Shown here piece by piece: positions 1-10,584 of a stretch of 64,000 nt of DNA. The position numbers and the translations under genes are program-made. The notes beneath the pieces are model-generated. The model was not told where the DNA came from and ran no database searches. It saw only the letters and a list, made by a program, of their open reading frames with translations. Position 1 is the first letter of the stretch. Every line of letters begins with the position of its first letter. Origin of the DNA: Bacteroidota bacterium (GTDB lineage: Bacteria > Bacteroidota > Bacteroidia > Chitinophagales > Chitinophagaceae); NCBI GenBank assembly GCA_026391455.1, contig JAPLEH010000062.1:62001-126000 (forward strand), given 5' to 3'.

Positions 1-426
1 TTTGGCCAGTATCAGAATAACAGCATCACCCAAATCGATTCGCGGGTGTTGGCTGGTACGGGGCCCCGCTTCAAACTCGTAAAGAATAAATTTTTACGGC
101 TGTATGCAGCCACCCTGATCATGTTTGAAAGTGAAAAAGAACGCACCAATCCCGTTGTATCGCACAAAGATATCCGCAGCAGCAGCTACCTGTCTTTTAC
201 CTGGACCCCCAGGGATAATCTGGAATTGATCAGTACGACGTTCATTCAACCCTTATTAAAAAAATGGAGTGATTACCGGTTATTAAATCAGGCCAGTTTG
301 CGGGTGAAGGCCACCAAACACTTCAGCCTGTCGGTAAAATGGAATTACCTGCACGACCGCTTTCCGGCTGGTACGGCACCACGTACCACGTATACATTTG
401 CTACCGGGGTGGATTATGATTTTTGA
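1..426 (+). CDS. C-terminal part of an outer-membrane beta-barrel-like protein (5'-truncated by the window)
   Basis: Frame open from base 1; alternating aromatic/hydrophobic strands; ends in a terminal aromatic (VDYDF). Confidence 0.6.
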   Translation, partial: FGQYQNNSITQIDSRVLAGTGPRFKLVKNKFLRLYAATLIMFESEKERTNPVVSHKDIRSSSYLSFTWTPRDNLELISTTFIQPLLKKWSDYRLLNQASLRVKATKHFSLSVKWNYLHDRFPAGTAPRTTYTFATGVDYDF

Positions 427-941
427 CCTGAGTGTATTCAATGTTCTCACATATGCAACACTTCACTTATATTTTCAAAAATCCCCTAATCACATTTTGC
501 GTAGAGTTGAAACACATAGATTGCATAGGTAGATAGAAAGCATAGATTACATTGATTGATTTCAAGTGGCTTTCAAAATATTCGGCGTAGAATTGAAACA
601 CATAGATAGGATAGGTAGATAGACAGCATAGCCCACTCCCGATCTTCCGGACTTCCTGTCTTTCGGTCTTTCCGTCTTTCCGACTTCCCGACATTCGTTA
701 ATTTACGATTCTCCACTGTAACAACGACTTTAATTAAAGGCAAATCGTAGATTTCCCATAGCAGCAGCAAATAAAGTTGTATGAAAAATATAAAATGAGG
801 GACATTCGTTTGCAAAATTGAAAATTGATTCTAATTTTACACTCACTCCACCGCTATTTTCCAATTCTTGCTGAATACCTTATCCCAGCCTACACGAAAG
901 ACCTGGTTACTACATCTATTTGAAAACTAAAAAATCAGGTT

Positions 942-1046
942 ATGAAAAAATTTAAACTCTACTTTCAGAGCGAGGATCTGCAGGCCGGACTGGTGGTGTC
1001 CGGATTCTTTATCATTGTGGCATTGCTTGCTTTATTCTTTTATTGA
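942..1046 (+). CDS. small 34-aa putative membrane protein
   Basis: MKKFKLYFQSEDLQAGLVVSGFFIIVALLALFFY; basic N-terminus plus one TM helix; below the ORF track cutoff. Confidence 0.4.
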   Translation: MKKFKLYFQSEDLQAGLVVSGFFIIVALLALFFY

Positions 1047-1129
1047 CCGAAGGTTCTGTGCAGGGATTTCGAAAGCAACCATGTATAACGGCAATGCACA
1101 ACCGAAATGATACGGCCGGCAGCGGGTTA

Positions 1130-2134
1130 TCAGATCCGTTGCCCGGCCCTTTTCAGTAATTCTTCCACGGCTATTTTTTCCATGCACTTGAAATGGCCGA
1201 GCGGGCATTTATTGTATCCGATCTTGGAGCAGGGCCTGCACCAGAGTTTATTCACCTGCATGATCACATCCGATACCGGCGCAAATCCGTAATAGGGTGT
1301 CATACCAAACGAAGGCACCGTATTTCCCCAGAGGGATATTATCTGCTTTTTATATGCGGCTGCAATATGCATAAGCCCCGTGTCATTGGTAATCACCAGT
1401 TTCGACTTACGTACCAGGTCGGCACTTTCATTCAATTTGAATTTACCGCAGGCATTATACACTTTGATATTGTCTACTGCAGCAATTTCATCGCCATTTA
1501 CGCGGTCTTCGGGCCCGCCCAGTAAGATGATCGGGTGGTTCATCTGCCGGCAAAACTCCTTCCATTTATGTACCGGCCAGCGTTTGGTACCCAGGGCTGC
1601 ACCAATCACACAGGCGATATAACCCGCATGATGTGAAGCAGGAATATCTTTCAGCGTTGTCTCTTCATCCTGTCCAATAAAATAATCCAGTCCTGCACCA
1701 TCATTCCGTACACCATAGGAGGCTACTGTCTTCAGATAGCGGTCTACAATATGAATTTTGGGAAGGACATTGATCTTGAAAGCGGTATAGAAATATTTGG
1801 GAATATTGAGTTTATGAAAAGAATGAATCTCTTTCGGCCGGTGCGTGCCTTTCAGTAATGCCCGTTTGAGCCGCAGCGTACGGGTATTGTGATGGAGGTC
1901 GATGATATAATCGTATTGTTCTTCTTTCAGTTCTTCCACCATCAGTTCCCAACTATGGGCCAGTACATGTACTTTATCAATATAGGGATTGTGCTGCACC
2001 ACGGCGCGAAAAGAGTCTTTTACCAGAAAATGTACTTCACAACCTGTCACTTGTTTTTTCAGGCAACGCACCACCGGACTGGTGAGTACAATATCACCAA
2101 TGGACGAAAAACGTATGATGAGAAATTTGGGCAT
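1130..2134 (-). CDS. glycosyltransferase family 9 (heptosyltransferase-like)
   Basis: MPKFLIIRFSSIGDIVLTSPVVR N-terminus, ITNDTGLMHIAAA motif; start trimmed to MPKF. Confidence 0.88.
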   Translation of the reverse strand: MPKFLIIRFSSIGDIVLTSPVVRCLKKQVTGCEVHFLVKDSFRAVVQHNPYIDKVHVLAHSWELMVEELKEEQYDYIIDLHHNTRTLRLKRALLKGTHRPKEIHSFHKLNIPKYFYTAFKINVLPKIHIVDRYLKTVASYGVRNDGAGLDYFIGQDEETTLKDIPASHHAGYIACVIGAALGTKRWPVHKWKEFCRQMNHPIILLGGPEDRVNGDEIAAVDNIKVYNACGKFKLNESADLVRKSKLVITNDTGLMHIAAAYKKQIISLWGNTVPSFGMTPYYGFAPVSDVIMQVNKLWCRPCSKIGYNKCPLGHFKCMEKIAVEELLKRAGQRI

Positions 2135-2141
2135 AACAGCA

Positions 2142-3383
2142 TCAGGGAAGCGGGTCTTCCGACTCCACAAAGTTCAGGTCTTTATGAAATGTTTCTTGGG
2201 TATAAAGCGCCGCAACAACGGTGATCACCATAATGATAATACCCGTGATCCATCCGCCGGTAACGTAATCAGTTTCACTACGCAAAAATTTAAACAGCGG
2301 TAAAATAAAAAAGGCCAGCATTCCTCTTACCATATTGGGAATGGTAGTGGCGGCCGTGGCACGGAGATTGGTGCCAAATTGTTCTGCTCCCATCGTAACA
2401 AAGATGGCCCAGAAGCCTGTTCCGAATCCGAGCCCGGCACAGATCCAGTACATCTTTTCTGCACTGCCGTTCCATTGTGCGGTAAAGAACAACACCATGA
2501 ATACCGCTGTGATAAAATAAAAAAGATAGAGCGCTTTTTTCCGGCTTTGAAACCATTGGCTGACAAAACCAATGAGTATATCACCTATGGAAATGGCAGC
2601 ATATGCATACATGATGGCTTTGCCGGGGTCTATTTTTTCGGTGATGCCAAAGCGTTTGCCAAATTCGCTCGAAAAGGTAACGAGCACCCCGATCACAAAC
2701 CAGGTGGGCAGACCGATAAGTATACCCAGTATATATCGTTTGAAGCGGTCGGCATTGTTGAACAGCATCAGGAAATTGCCCCGTTGTACTTTCATATTCT
2801 TTACTTCCTTGTACATCCCAGATTCAAATACCGAAATACGAAGGAGCAACAGTACGAGGCCCATACATCCGCCAATGATATAACAGGTGCGCCAGTTGAA
2901 ATTTTCTTTCATGATGAATGCCACTACCGCGCCGGTAAGGCCGATGCCTGCTACCATGGAGGTGGCGATTCCCCTTTTTTGTTTGGGTATCAGTTCCGAC
3001 ACCAGGGTGATACCGGCACCGAGTTCACCGGCGAGGCCAAGACCTGCGATAAAACGGATGATTTTGAACTGGGTGGGCGTTTCAATAAAGCCATTGACGA
3101 TATTGGCCAATGAATACAAAATGATAGAGCCAAACAATACACTCAGCCTTCCTTTTTTATCGCCCATCACGCCCCAGATGATGCCGCCAATGAGCAGGCC
3201 CGCCATCTGCCACATGATGATACTTTCACCCTGTATGGTGATCGCGGTCTCATCCAGTTTCATGGATTGCAGGCTCGGCACACGGGTAATGCTGAATAAC
3301 AGCAGATCATAGATATCTACAAAGTAGCCGAGGGCTGCTACTATTACCGGGAGCGATAAAATACCGTATTGTTTTTGATTCAT
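2142..3383 (-). CDS. MFS transporter
   Basis: 12-TM-like profile, GDKKGR loop motif, sugar/acid-type MFS N-terminus. Confidence 0.85.
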   Translation of the reverse strand: MNQKQYGILSLPVIVAALGYFVDIYDLLLFSITRVPSLQSMKLDETAITIQGESIIMWQMAGLLIGGIIWGVMGDKKGRLSVLFGSIILYSLANIVNGFIETPTQFKIIRFIAGLGLAGELGAGITLVSELIPKQKRGIATSMVAGIGLTGAVVAFIMKENFNWRTCYIIGGCMGLVLLLLRISVFESGMYKEVKNMKVQRGNFLMLFNNADRFKRYILGILIGLPTWFVIGVLVTFSSEFGKRFGITEKIDPGKAIMYAYAAISIGDILIGFVSQWFQSRKKALYLFYFITAVFMVLFFTAQWNGSAEKMYWICAGLGFGTGFWAIFVTMGAEQFGTNLRATAATTIPNMVRGMLAFFILPLFKFLRSETDYVTGGWITGIIIMVITVVAALYTQETFHKDLNFVESEDPLP

Positions 3384-3399
3384 AGGCTTGTCAGCTTGC

Positions 3400-4149
3400 T
3401 TATGAAGGATTGGCAGGCGTGCTGTGTTTTTTTGATTTGCCCGTCACCATTTTATAGATCACCGGCGCGGTGGTAACGAATACGATACCCAGCACAATAA
3501 TTTCCAGGTGTTCTTTCAGATCGAATCCCCATTGGCTGTATATCCATTTTTGTAAAAAGAAACCGCCCAGAATCATGGTGGTCACCCAGGCAATACAACC
3601 CACCACGTTGAAGAAATGAAATTTCTTTCGGTCCATTTGTACGATACCGGCCACGATGGGGGCAAACGTACGGATGAAAGGAAGGAAGCGGGCTCCGATC
3701 ACTGCGAGGCCGCCATGCTTTTCATAAAAATCGTGGGCCTGGTGCAGGTATTTTTTCTTGAATAAAAAACGGTCGCGCCAGTTGTACATGGCCGGCCCTA
3801 CTTTGCGCCCGGTCCAGTAGCCGACTGCATTGCCAGCGATACCGCAAAGCGAAATGAGTCCGATCAGTACAATAAGATCTAACCAATAGGTATAACCGTA
3901 ATCGAGTCCGAACAGTTTAAGGAACTGATAACCGAGTCCGGGTTCGTACACCCCGAGTTTATTTTTTATTTCATGTGCAAATATGCCGGCCACAAATAAG
4001 AGCGAATCTCCGGGAAGAAAGAACCCGACAAATAAACCGGTCTCTGCAAATACCACGAACAGCAAGAGCCATAGTCCTCCGTTCTCTACATACCATTGGG
4101 GTTGGAGGAGGTTGGTCCAGTGAAAACTATCCAGCAAAAACATTTCCAT
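3400..4149 (-). CDS. DedA family membrane protein
   Basis: FLPGDSLLFVAG and GARFLPFIRTFAPIVAG motifs. Confidence 0.9.
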   Translation of the reverse strand: MEMFLLDSFHWTNLLQPQWYVENGGLWLLLFVVFAETGLFVGFFLPGDSLLFVAGIFAHEIKNKLGVYEPGLGYQFLKLFGLDYGYTYWLDLIVLIGLISLCGIAGNAVGYWTGRKVGPAMYNWRDRFLFKKKYLHQAHDFYEKHGGLAVIGARFLPFIRTFAPIVAGIVQMDRKKFHFFNVVGCIAWVTTMILGGFFLQKWIYSQWGFDLKEHLEIIVLGIVFVTTAPVIYKMVTGKSKKHSTPANPS

Positions 4150-4171
4150 AAGAGCGAAGATTATAATTTAA

Positions 4172-5674
4172 TTAATGTTCCAGGATGGCATCTGCCTCTT
4201 TTTCATTGAATGCAAGCGCTTTGTTATCGTCGAACTCTCCTTCCCACCGGGCTATGACACAACTGGCAAGTGTATTGCCAATAACGTTTACCGAAGTACG
4301 GGCCATATCCATTAGTTCATCTATGCCATAAATAGCCATAATCGGCCAAAGAGGAAAATGAAATGTGGCAGCAGTTGCAATTAAGATCACCAATGAAGCT
4401 CTGGGAACAGCGGCCACCCCTTTGCTGGTGAGCATCAGTGTCAGACCAATCATCAATTGCTCCCCAAATGACAGATGAATCCCAGCAGCCTGTGCTACAA
4501 AAACGGAAGCAAGAGACAGATATAAAGTTGTACCATCTAAATTGAAAGTGTAACCAGTCGGAATTACAAAAGACACAATCTTTCGGGGCACTCCGAACTT
4601 TTCCATGTTCTCCAATGCTTTTGGCAAAGCAGAGTCGGAACTGGTAGTAGCAAAAGCAATAGATACAGGCTCCCTTATTGCCTGAATAAATTTCTTGATG
4701 GGGATTTTTGCAACCCAGATGGCAATAGGAAGCAGTATAACAAGAATAAATACAATAAGTGCCAGATAAAGGGTAACGAGTAACAAAGCAAGGTTTTTTA
4801 AAATATCGATACCCAAATGCCCAACTGTAACGGCTATGGCTGCTCCAACGCCGAAAGGGGCAAAATACATGATGATATTAGTAAACTTAAACATGGTCTC
4901 AGCCAGACTTTCAGCAAAGTCCAGCATGGGTTTCTTTTTCTTTTCACTCAATAATGCAAGCGAAATCCCGAATATTACACTAAAGAATACGATAGGAAGT
5001 ACATTCCCTTCGTATATGGATTTAATAATATTCTCGGGGAAAATATCAATTATATGATCCTGCCATCCTTTGGGTGGTGTATCTGGCAATTTATTAATTA
5101 ATCCTTCTGGTGTAGCCACTCCAGCACTATCTAAAATAGTGATGACTTTGGATTGCAACTGTCTTTCTGGTGAACGCGGCAATTCTTTTAATAACTCCTG
5201 TGGAATCTGAATGCCTTTTCCTGCACCCGTAATATTGATGGCGGCCAATCCGATAACGAGTGCTATTGTTGTTACCACCTCAAAGTATAATAAGGATTTC
5301 CAACCCATTCTTCCAACCTGTTTAAGGTTTGAATGACTGGCGATACCTACAACCAACGTTGCAAATAACAAAGGCGCAACAATTGTTTTTACTAAACGGA
5401 GGAAAATTGTACTGAGAAATTTTAATTCCTGCGATCCCTGATTCTTCGGGAAATCCACTCCGATCTCAACACCGATCGCCATCGCCACCAATATCCAGGT
5501 GGTCAAAGATTTTTTATAGATGGCATATAAAACCAAAGCACCAAGAAAAACCCAACGGGTCGTTGTCAATACAGCTTTGGAAAAGCCAACCCAATTCCAT
5601 GCATCCGCAAAATGCAATACTGCCACCAGCGTAAAAAGCACCAAGGCGAGTATTCCTGCGTTTCTTTTATTCAT
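4172..5674 (-). CDS. dicarboxylate/amino acid:cation symporter (SDF family)
   Basis: IPTGYTFNLDGTTLY, TSKGVAAVPRASL, FATTSSDSALP motifs. Confidence 0.92.
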   Translation of the reverse strand: MNKRNAGILALVLFTLVAVLHFADAWNWVGFSKAVLTTTRWVFLGALVLYAIYKKSLTTWILVAMAIGVEIGVDFPKNQGSQELKFLSTIFLRLVKTIVAPLLFATLVVGIASHSNLKQVGRMGWKSLLYFEVVTTIALVIGLAAINITGAGKGIQIPQELLKELPRSPERQLQSKVITILDSAGVATPEGLINKLPDTPPKGWQDHIIDIFPENIIKSIYEGNVLPIVFFSVIFGISLALLSEKKKKPMLDFAESLAETMFKFTNIIMYFAPFGVGAAIAVTVGHLGIDILKNLALLLVTLYLALIVFILVILLPIAIWVAKIPIKKFIQAIREPVSIAFATTSSDSALPKALENMEKFGVPRKIVSFVIPTGYTFNLDGTTLYLSLASVFVAQAAGIHLSFGEQLMIGLTLMLTSKGVAAVPRASLVILIATAATFHFPLWPIMAIYGIDELMDMARTSVNVIGNTLASCVIARWEGEFDDNKALAFNEKEADAILEH

Positions 5675-5843
5675 AATTGAATACAGTATAGCTTCAAAAC
5701 TAAAGGTTTAGTTCCAAATATGGAGAAAATATAGGCTAAATGGATTTCCGGGCCACCGTTGGTAAATCTTTTATCTTTATTTTAAAGAAATCGCTATTTT
5801 TCCGGATACACTTATTAACCCAGCCGTCAAATAAACGCAGCTT

Positions 5844-7280
5844 ATGGCCGAACAAACCCCTTCATTCAAACCAACCCTCGGACTATTTGATGGTACAATG
5901 ATCGTGGCCGGGTCTATGATCGGCTCCGGTATTTTTATTGTAAGTGCTGATATTACCCGCAATGTGGGCAGTGCCGGATGGCTTATCGCCGTATGGCTCA
6001 TTACCGGTTTTATGACCCTTACCGCTGCCCTCAGTTATGGGGAACTCAGTGGTATGTTTCCCAAAGCCGGTGGTCAATACGTATATCTTAAAGAAGCCTA
6101 TAACCCGCTGATGGGATTTTTATACGGATGGAGTTTTTTTGCTGTGATACAAACCGCCACAATCGCCGCCGTGGGTGTGGCATTCTCCAAATTCCTGGCC
6201 TATCTCGTACCCGAACTCGGAAATAATTACCTGCTGGCCGATCTCGGGTTTCTTAAAATACATTCGGGACAATTGGTGGCCATTGCCATCATCTGCCTCC
6301 TTTCCTATATTAACTCCCGAGGTGTGAAAGAAGGTAAATTCATTCAAACCCTGTTTACTTCTGCCAAACTACTGGCCCTGTTCGGACTAATCGTATTTGG
6401 CTTCCTCCTCGTAAAGGAAAGTTTCTGGAGCGAGAATTGGAAAACAGGATTTCAATCGATGCAGGACATGGGCCAAAAAGGCAGCGACGGACAATTGCAC
6501 CCCACCTCCTGGATCGGTATTTCCGGCAGTGCCCTGATGGGTGCCATTGCGGCCTCCATGGTAGGATCCATCTTCAGCAGCGATGCCTGGAACAATGTGA
6601 CCTTTATTGCCGGAGAGATGAAAAATCCGAAAAAGAATATCGGCCTCAGTTTATTTCTGGGTACGCTCATCGTTACAGTTATCTATGTGTCCGCCAACCT
6701 GATGTACCTGAATGTGCTTCCGCTCAATGAACTTGCGTTTGCTACCGATGACCGGGTGGCGGTAGCGGCGGCCAATCGAATATTTCCTTCTTTTGGCACT
6801 ATCCTGATCGCCTTTTTGATCATGGTATCCACCTTTGGTTGCAATAATGGATTGATCCTGGCCGGAGCCCGGGTTTATTATACTATGGCAAAAGATGGTC
6901 TGTTCTTTAAACGGACAGGTGAACTGAATAAAAATGCCGTTCCGGCCGTAGCCCTTTGGGTACAATGTATCATTGCTTCCCTCTGGTGCCTGAGCGGAAA
7001 ATATGGTCAGTTGCTGGATATGATCTCCTTTGTGGTGGTTTTATTCTATATCCTGACCATTGCAGGGATTTTCATTCTCCGCAAAAAAAGTCCGGATGCC
7101 GAAAGGCCTTATAAAGCATTCGGATACCCGGTACTACCAGCATTGTATATACTCATGGGACTGGCCTTTTGTATCCTGCTCATCATTTACAAACCCGAAT
7201 TTACCTGGCCGGGGCTGATCATCGTATTGATGGGTATTCCCTTGTATTATGTGGCCGTATCCCGTCAAAAAACCAATTAA
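5844..7280 (+). CDS. APC family amino acid permease
   Basis: GSMIGSGIFIVSADI, GELSGMFPKAGGQYVYLKEAY. Confidence 0.9.
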   Translation: MAEQTPSFKPTLGLFDGTMIVAGSMIGSGIFIVSADITRNVGSAGWLIAVWLITGFMTLTAALSYGELSGMFPKAGGQYVYLKEAYNPLMGFLYGWSFFAVIQTATIAAVGVAFSKFLAYLVPELGNNYLLADLGFLKIHSGQLVAIAIICLLSYINSRGVKEGKFIQTLFTSAKLLALFGLIVFGFLLVKESFWSENWKTGFQSMQDMGQKGSDGQLHPTSWIGISGSALMGAIAASMVGSIFSSDAWNNVTFIAGEMKNPKKNIGLSLFLGTLIVTVIYVSANLMYLNVLPLNELAFATDDRVAVAAANRIFPSFGTILIAFLIMVSTFGCNNGLILAGARVYYTMAKDGLFFKRTGELNKNAVPAVALWVQCIIASLWCLSGKYGQLLDMISFVVVLFYILTIAGIFILRKKSPDAERPYKAFGYPVLPALYILMGLAFCILLIIYKPEFTWPGLIIVLMGIPLYYVAVSRQKTN

Positions 7281-7333
7281 TCGATATATTTCTTTTAGCT
7301 TTCTTATCTTAGTCACTTAATAAAAACCAACTT

Positions 7334-8985
7334 ATGAGTTTATTTGTCAGAAAACCGATGGGTGCTTTATTAAATGAAGCTGCGGAGACCGGTGAACATA
7401 CATTAAAGAAAACGTTAGGTGCAAAGGGCCTTATAGCCTTGGGTATTGGTGCCATTATTGGTGCCGGTTTATTTTCCATTACCGGTATGGCGGCTGCCAA
7501 CCACGCCGGGCCTGCCATTACCATTTCTTTTGTGGTTGCTGGTCTGGGTTGTTTATTTGCCGGACTTTGTTATGCAGAATTTGCATCCATGATTCCTGTG
7601 GCGGGAAGTGCCTATACTTATTCCTATGCCACCATGGGTGAGTTCATCGCGTGGATCATCGGTTGGGATCTGGTGCTTGAATATGCAGTGGGTGCGGCCA
7701 CCGTGGGTATCAGTTGGAGCCGTTACCTGGTAAAATTCTGGATGGATTTGGTATCACCTTACCTTCTGAACTGATCACCGGCCCCTGGGATGGTGGTATC
7801 ATTAACCTGCCTGCGGTATTCATTATTGTACTCATGAGCTTATTGCTTATTAAAGGAACACGCGAGAGTGCTTTTGTGAATGGTATCATTGTGGCCGTAA
7901 AGATCGCCGTGGTGATCACCTTCATCATCCTCGGCTGGAAATATATCAATACCTCCAATTACGATCCCTATATTCCTGATAATACCGGTAAGTTTGGCGA
8001 CTTTGGTTTCAGTGGCATCATTCGCGCTGCGGCCATTGTGTTCTTTGCCTATATCGGGTTTGATGCAGTGAGTACGGCGGCACAGGAAGCCAAAAATCCC
8101 AAGCGCGATATGCCCATTGGTATTCTGGGTTCACTGCTGATCTGTACTATACTCTATATTCTTTTTGCACACGTAATGACCGGTGTTACCAGTTATACCA
8201 CGTTTGCAGGAAAAGATGGTATCGCTCCTGTAGCTGTAGCTATTGATCATATGGGAACAACGGATGCCGCTGGAGTAATCAAACCTGATTATCCCTGGCT
8301 CAACCGCGCTATCGTAGTGGCAATCCTCTTCGGTTATGCATCAGTGATACTGGTGATGCTGATGGGACAAAGCCGTGTATTCTACAGTATGAGTAAGGAC
8401 GGTCTGATCCCCAAAATCTTCTCAGCAGTAAACCCCAAAACACAAACACCTGCCAAGAATAATTTACTTTTCATGGCCTTTGTAAGTGCATTTGCCGCCT
8501 TCGTACCTGCAAGGGTTGTTGGTGAAATGACCAGTATCGGCACCTTGTTTGCGTTCATCCTGGTATGTATTGGTGTATGGGTAATGCGGAATAAAATGCC
8601 GGAAATACCCCGTGCATTCAAAACTCCGATGGTACCCCTTGTACCGATCCTGGGTATCGCCACCTGTCTGTTCATGATGGTGTTCCTTCCCATGGATACC
8701 TGGATCCGCCTGTTGGTGTGGATGCTGATCGGCCTTGATATCTACCTGGTATATGGAGCCAAGAACAGTAAACTCGGCAATGGTACTGATAGCAGAAAAG
8801 GAATGAAACTGGCACGCCTCACCGGTATTGCACTTGCGCTGCTGCTGGTCGTAGTAGGATTCCTGCATCAGAAATCTGTTGGTTTTGATACAGATCGCAC
8901 CCTGTTGTATATATCATTGGGTTTTGCCGTGGTTCATCTGGGTCTCTATGCATCCAAACTTGGCCGCCCCGAATCTGCTGAATAA
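7334..8985 (+). pseudogene. APC family amino acid permease (CAT-like), split by a frameshift near 7733-7740
   Basis: Two overlapping ORFs (7334..7774 and 7714..8985) give contiguous homology: ...WSRYLVKF | ILDGFGITLPSELITGPWDGG.... Confidence 0.75.
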
Positions 8986-9004
8986 ATTTTTTCAGATAAA
9001 CAGG

Positions 9005-9033
9005 AAAAACCGCCTCCGGAAGGGGCGGTTTTT
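9005..9033 (+). terminator. intrinsic terminator after APC permease
   Basis: aaaaaccgcc-tccggaagg-ggcggttttt hairpin with T-run. Confidence 0.8.
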
Positions 9034-9100
9034 CATTTCCCCCTATTGCCTTAGATTTGCAGCCCGGAAACGAATTTTCCAAATACTAATTAACCGAGAA

Positions 9101-9823
9101 ATGGGAAGAATATTTGAAGTACGTAAAGCCTCCATGTTTGCCCGCTGGGACAAAATGGCGAAGAACTTTACCCGTATTGGTAAAGAGATCATTATTGCTG
9201 TAAAGGCCGGAGGCTCCGACCCCAATTCCAATGCCGCCCTGCGCCGCTGTTTTCAGAACGCACGAAGCGTGGGTATGCCCAAAGACCGTGTGGAAGCGGC
9301 GATCAAACGGGCACAGGGTAAAGAACTGGTGAACTACGATGAGATTCTCTATGAAGGGTATGGCCCCCACGGTGTGGCCTTGCTGGTGGAAACCGCTACG
9401 GATAACCATGTGCGCACGGTGGCCAACGTAAAATCGCATTTCAATAAAGGCGGCGGTACATTAGGCAATAGCGGCAGTGTGGCATTCCAGTTTAAAAAAA
9501 TGGGTGTTTTCAAATTAAAACCCGAAGGGCTGAATGCAGAAGACATGGAACTGGAACTGATCGATTTCGGACTCGAAGAACTGGGTGAAGGTACCGGCGA
9601 AAACGGAGAAGACATTTTAGTGGTTCGTTGCGGATTCACTGATTTTGGAAATATGCAAAAAGCACTGGAAGATAAAAACATCACTCCTATCAGTGCGGAA
9701 GTAGAATGGATACCGGGTACTACTGTACCCTTAACGGATGAACAAGCCGCCGATGTGAGTAAGCTGATCGAAAAACTGGAGCAGGATGATGATGTGCAGA
9801 AAGTGTTTCATAACATGGGATAA
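9101..9823 (+). CDS. yebC: YebC/PmpR family DNA-binding protein
   Basis: [21 protein letters not shown]..., [14 protein letters not shown]; start trimmed to 9101. Confidence 0.92.
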   Translation: MGRIFEVRKASMFARWDKMAKNFTRIGKEIIIAVKAGGSDPNSNAALRRCFQNARSVGMPKDRVEAAIKRAQGKELVNYDEILYEGYGPHGVALLVETATDNHVRTVANVKSHFNKGGGTLGNSGSVAFQFKKMGVFKLKPEGLNAEDMELELIDFGLEELGEGTGENGEDILVVRCGFTDFGNMQKALEDKNITPISAEVEWIPGTTVPLTDEQAADVSKLIEKLEQDDDVQKVFHNMG

Positions 9824-9864
9824 TTTGCTAATTTGCTAATTTGCTAATGTGATAATGTGCTAAT
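9822..9864. repeat. short tandem TTTGCTAA/TGTGCTAA repeat
   Basis: aatttgctaatttgctaatttgctaatgtgataatgtgctaatt. Confidence 0.75.
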
Positions 9865-9988
9865 TGAATACAAGAGGGATGTGTAGTGACAAGGGAGCTA
9901 GAATTGCAAATTGAAAAATGCTATCTGCAAACTGAGAACTGCCAACCCTCCTCCACTTTGTTACGGCGGGCAAGCTGCATACTCCTCA

Positions 9989-10489
9989 TCAGCACCCGAT
10001 ATTCTCACATTTGATATTCTTTATCGGCCAAGGGATGATCCTTCGTTTATCGGGATTGAAGCGCCAGGCCTTTTTAATCAGTTTTGAATATTCAAGGGTG
10101 TTATCCTTTGCCCATACAATGAGGTAATTATCCTGCACATTTCCCTGATAGCAAGAAGCTACGCGAATCGACCAGCCCTTTTGCACACCGGTGATCTCCA
10201 TTACATCGATGACCCTGTTGACCTCCGAAGCGGTGTCATCATTGATGGCAATAACAACAAGGCTGGTGGTGCCTTTTGTAAATACGCTTACATACAAAAA
10301 CTCCGGACCTGCATTCCCACTCATTAAAGTGCTTTGCATCATCTCCCAACCTTTCAGTCCGGATAAATCTCTCCCGTCAACATAGGTTTTACCGATCAAT
10401 GATCGTTTCGTTCCGGCGTATTTACCAGGTTGTGCAAATACTGGCCCTGAAATAAGCAGTAACAAAATAAGGAGATAATTCTTTTTCAT
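9989..10489 (-). CDS. hypothetical secreted protein
   Basis: N-terminal signal peptide MKKNYLLILLLLISGPVFAQ. Confidence 0.65.
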   Translation of the reverse strand: MKKNYLLILLLLISGPVFAQPGKYAGTKRSLIGKTYVDGRDLSGLKGWEMMQSTLMSGNAGPEFLYVSVFTKGTTSLVVIAINDDTASEVNRVIDVMEITGVQKGWSIRVASCYQGNVQDNYLIVWAKDNTLEYSKLIKKAWRFNPDKRRIIPWPIKNIKCENIGC

Positions 10490-10541
10490 ATAGAAAAGAT
10501 ACTAAAAAACGAATGACGAAGAAGGGGAATATATAAACAAA

Positions 10542-10572
10542 AAACGGTCACCCGCTAAGCGGGTGACCGTTT
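10542..10572 (-). terminator. intrinsic terminator, perfect 14-bp stem
   Basis: aaacggtcacccgc-taa-gcgggtgaccgttt. Confidence 0.8.
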
Positions 10573-10584
10573 AACATATCGTAT

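Noticed and set aside
2379-3113. Long plus-strand ORF opposite the MFS gene
   Set aside because: Antisense shadow ORF; the minus-strand MFS protein explains the coding signal. The same applies to most opposite-strand ORFs in the track, e.g. 32611..33633.
7725-7745. Programmed ribosomal frameshifting at the APC permease
   Set aside because: The overlap (gta aaa ttc tgg) is not a canonical X XXY YYZ slippery heptamer and permeases are not known for recoding; error or mutation is simpler.
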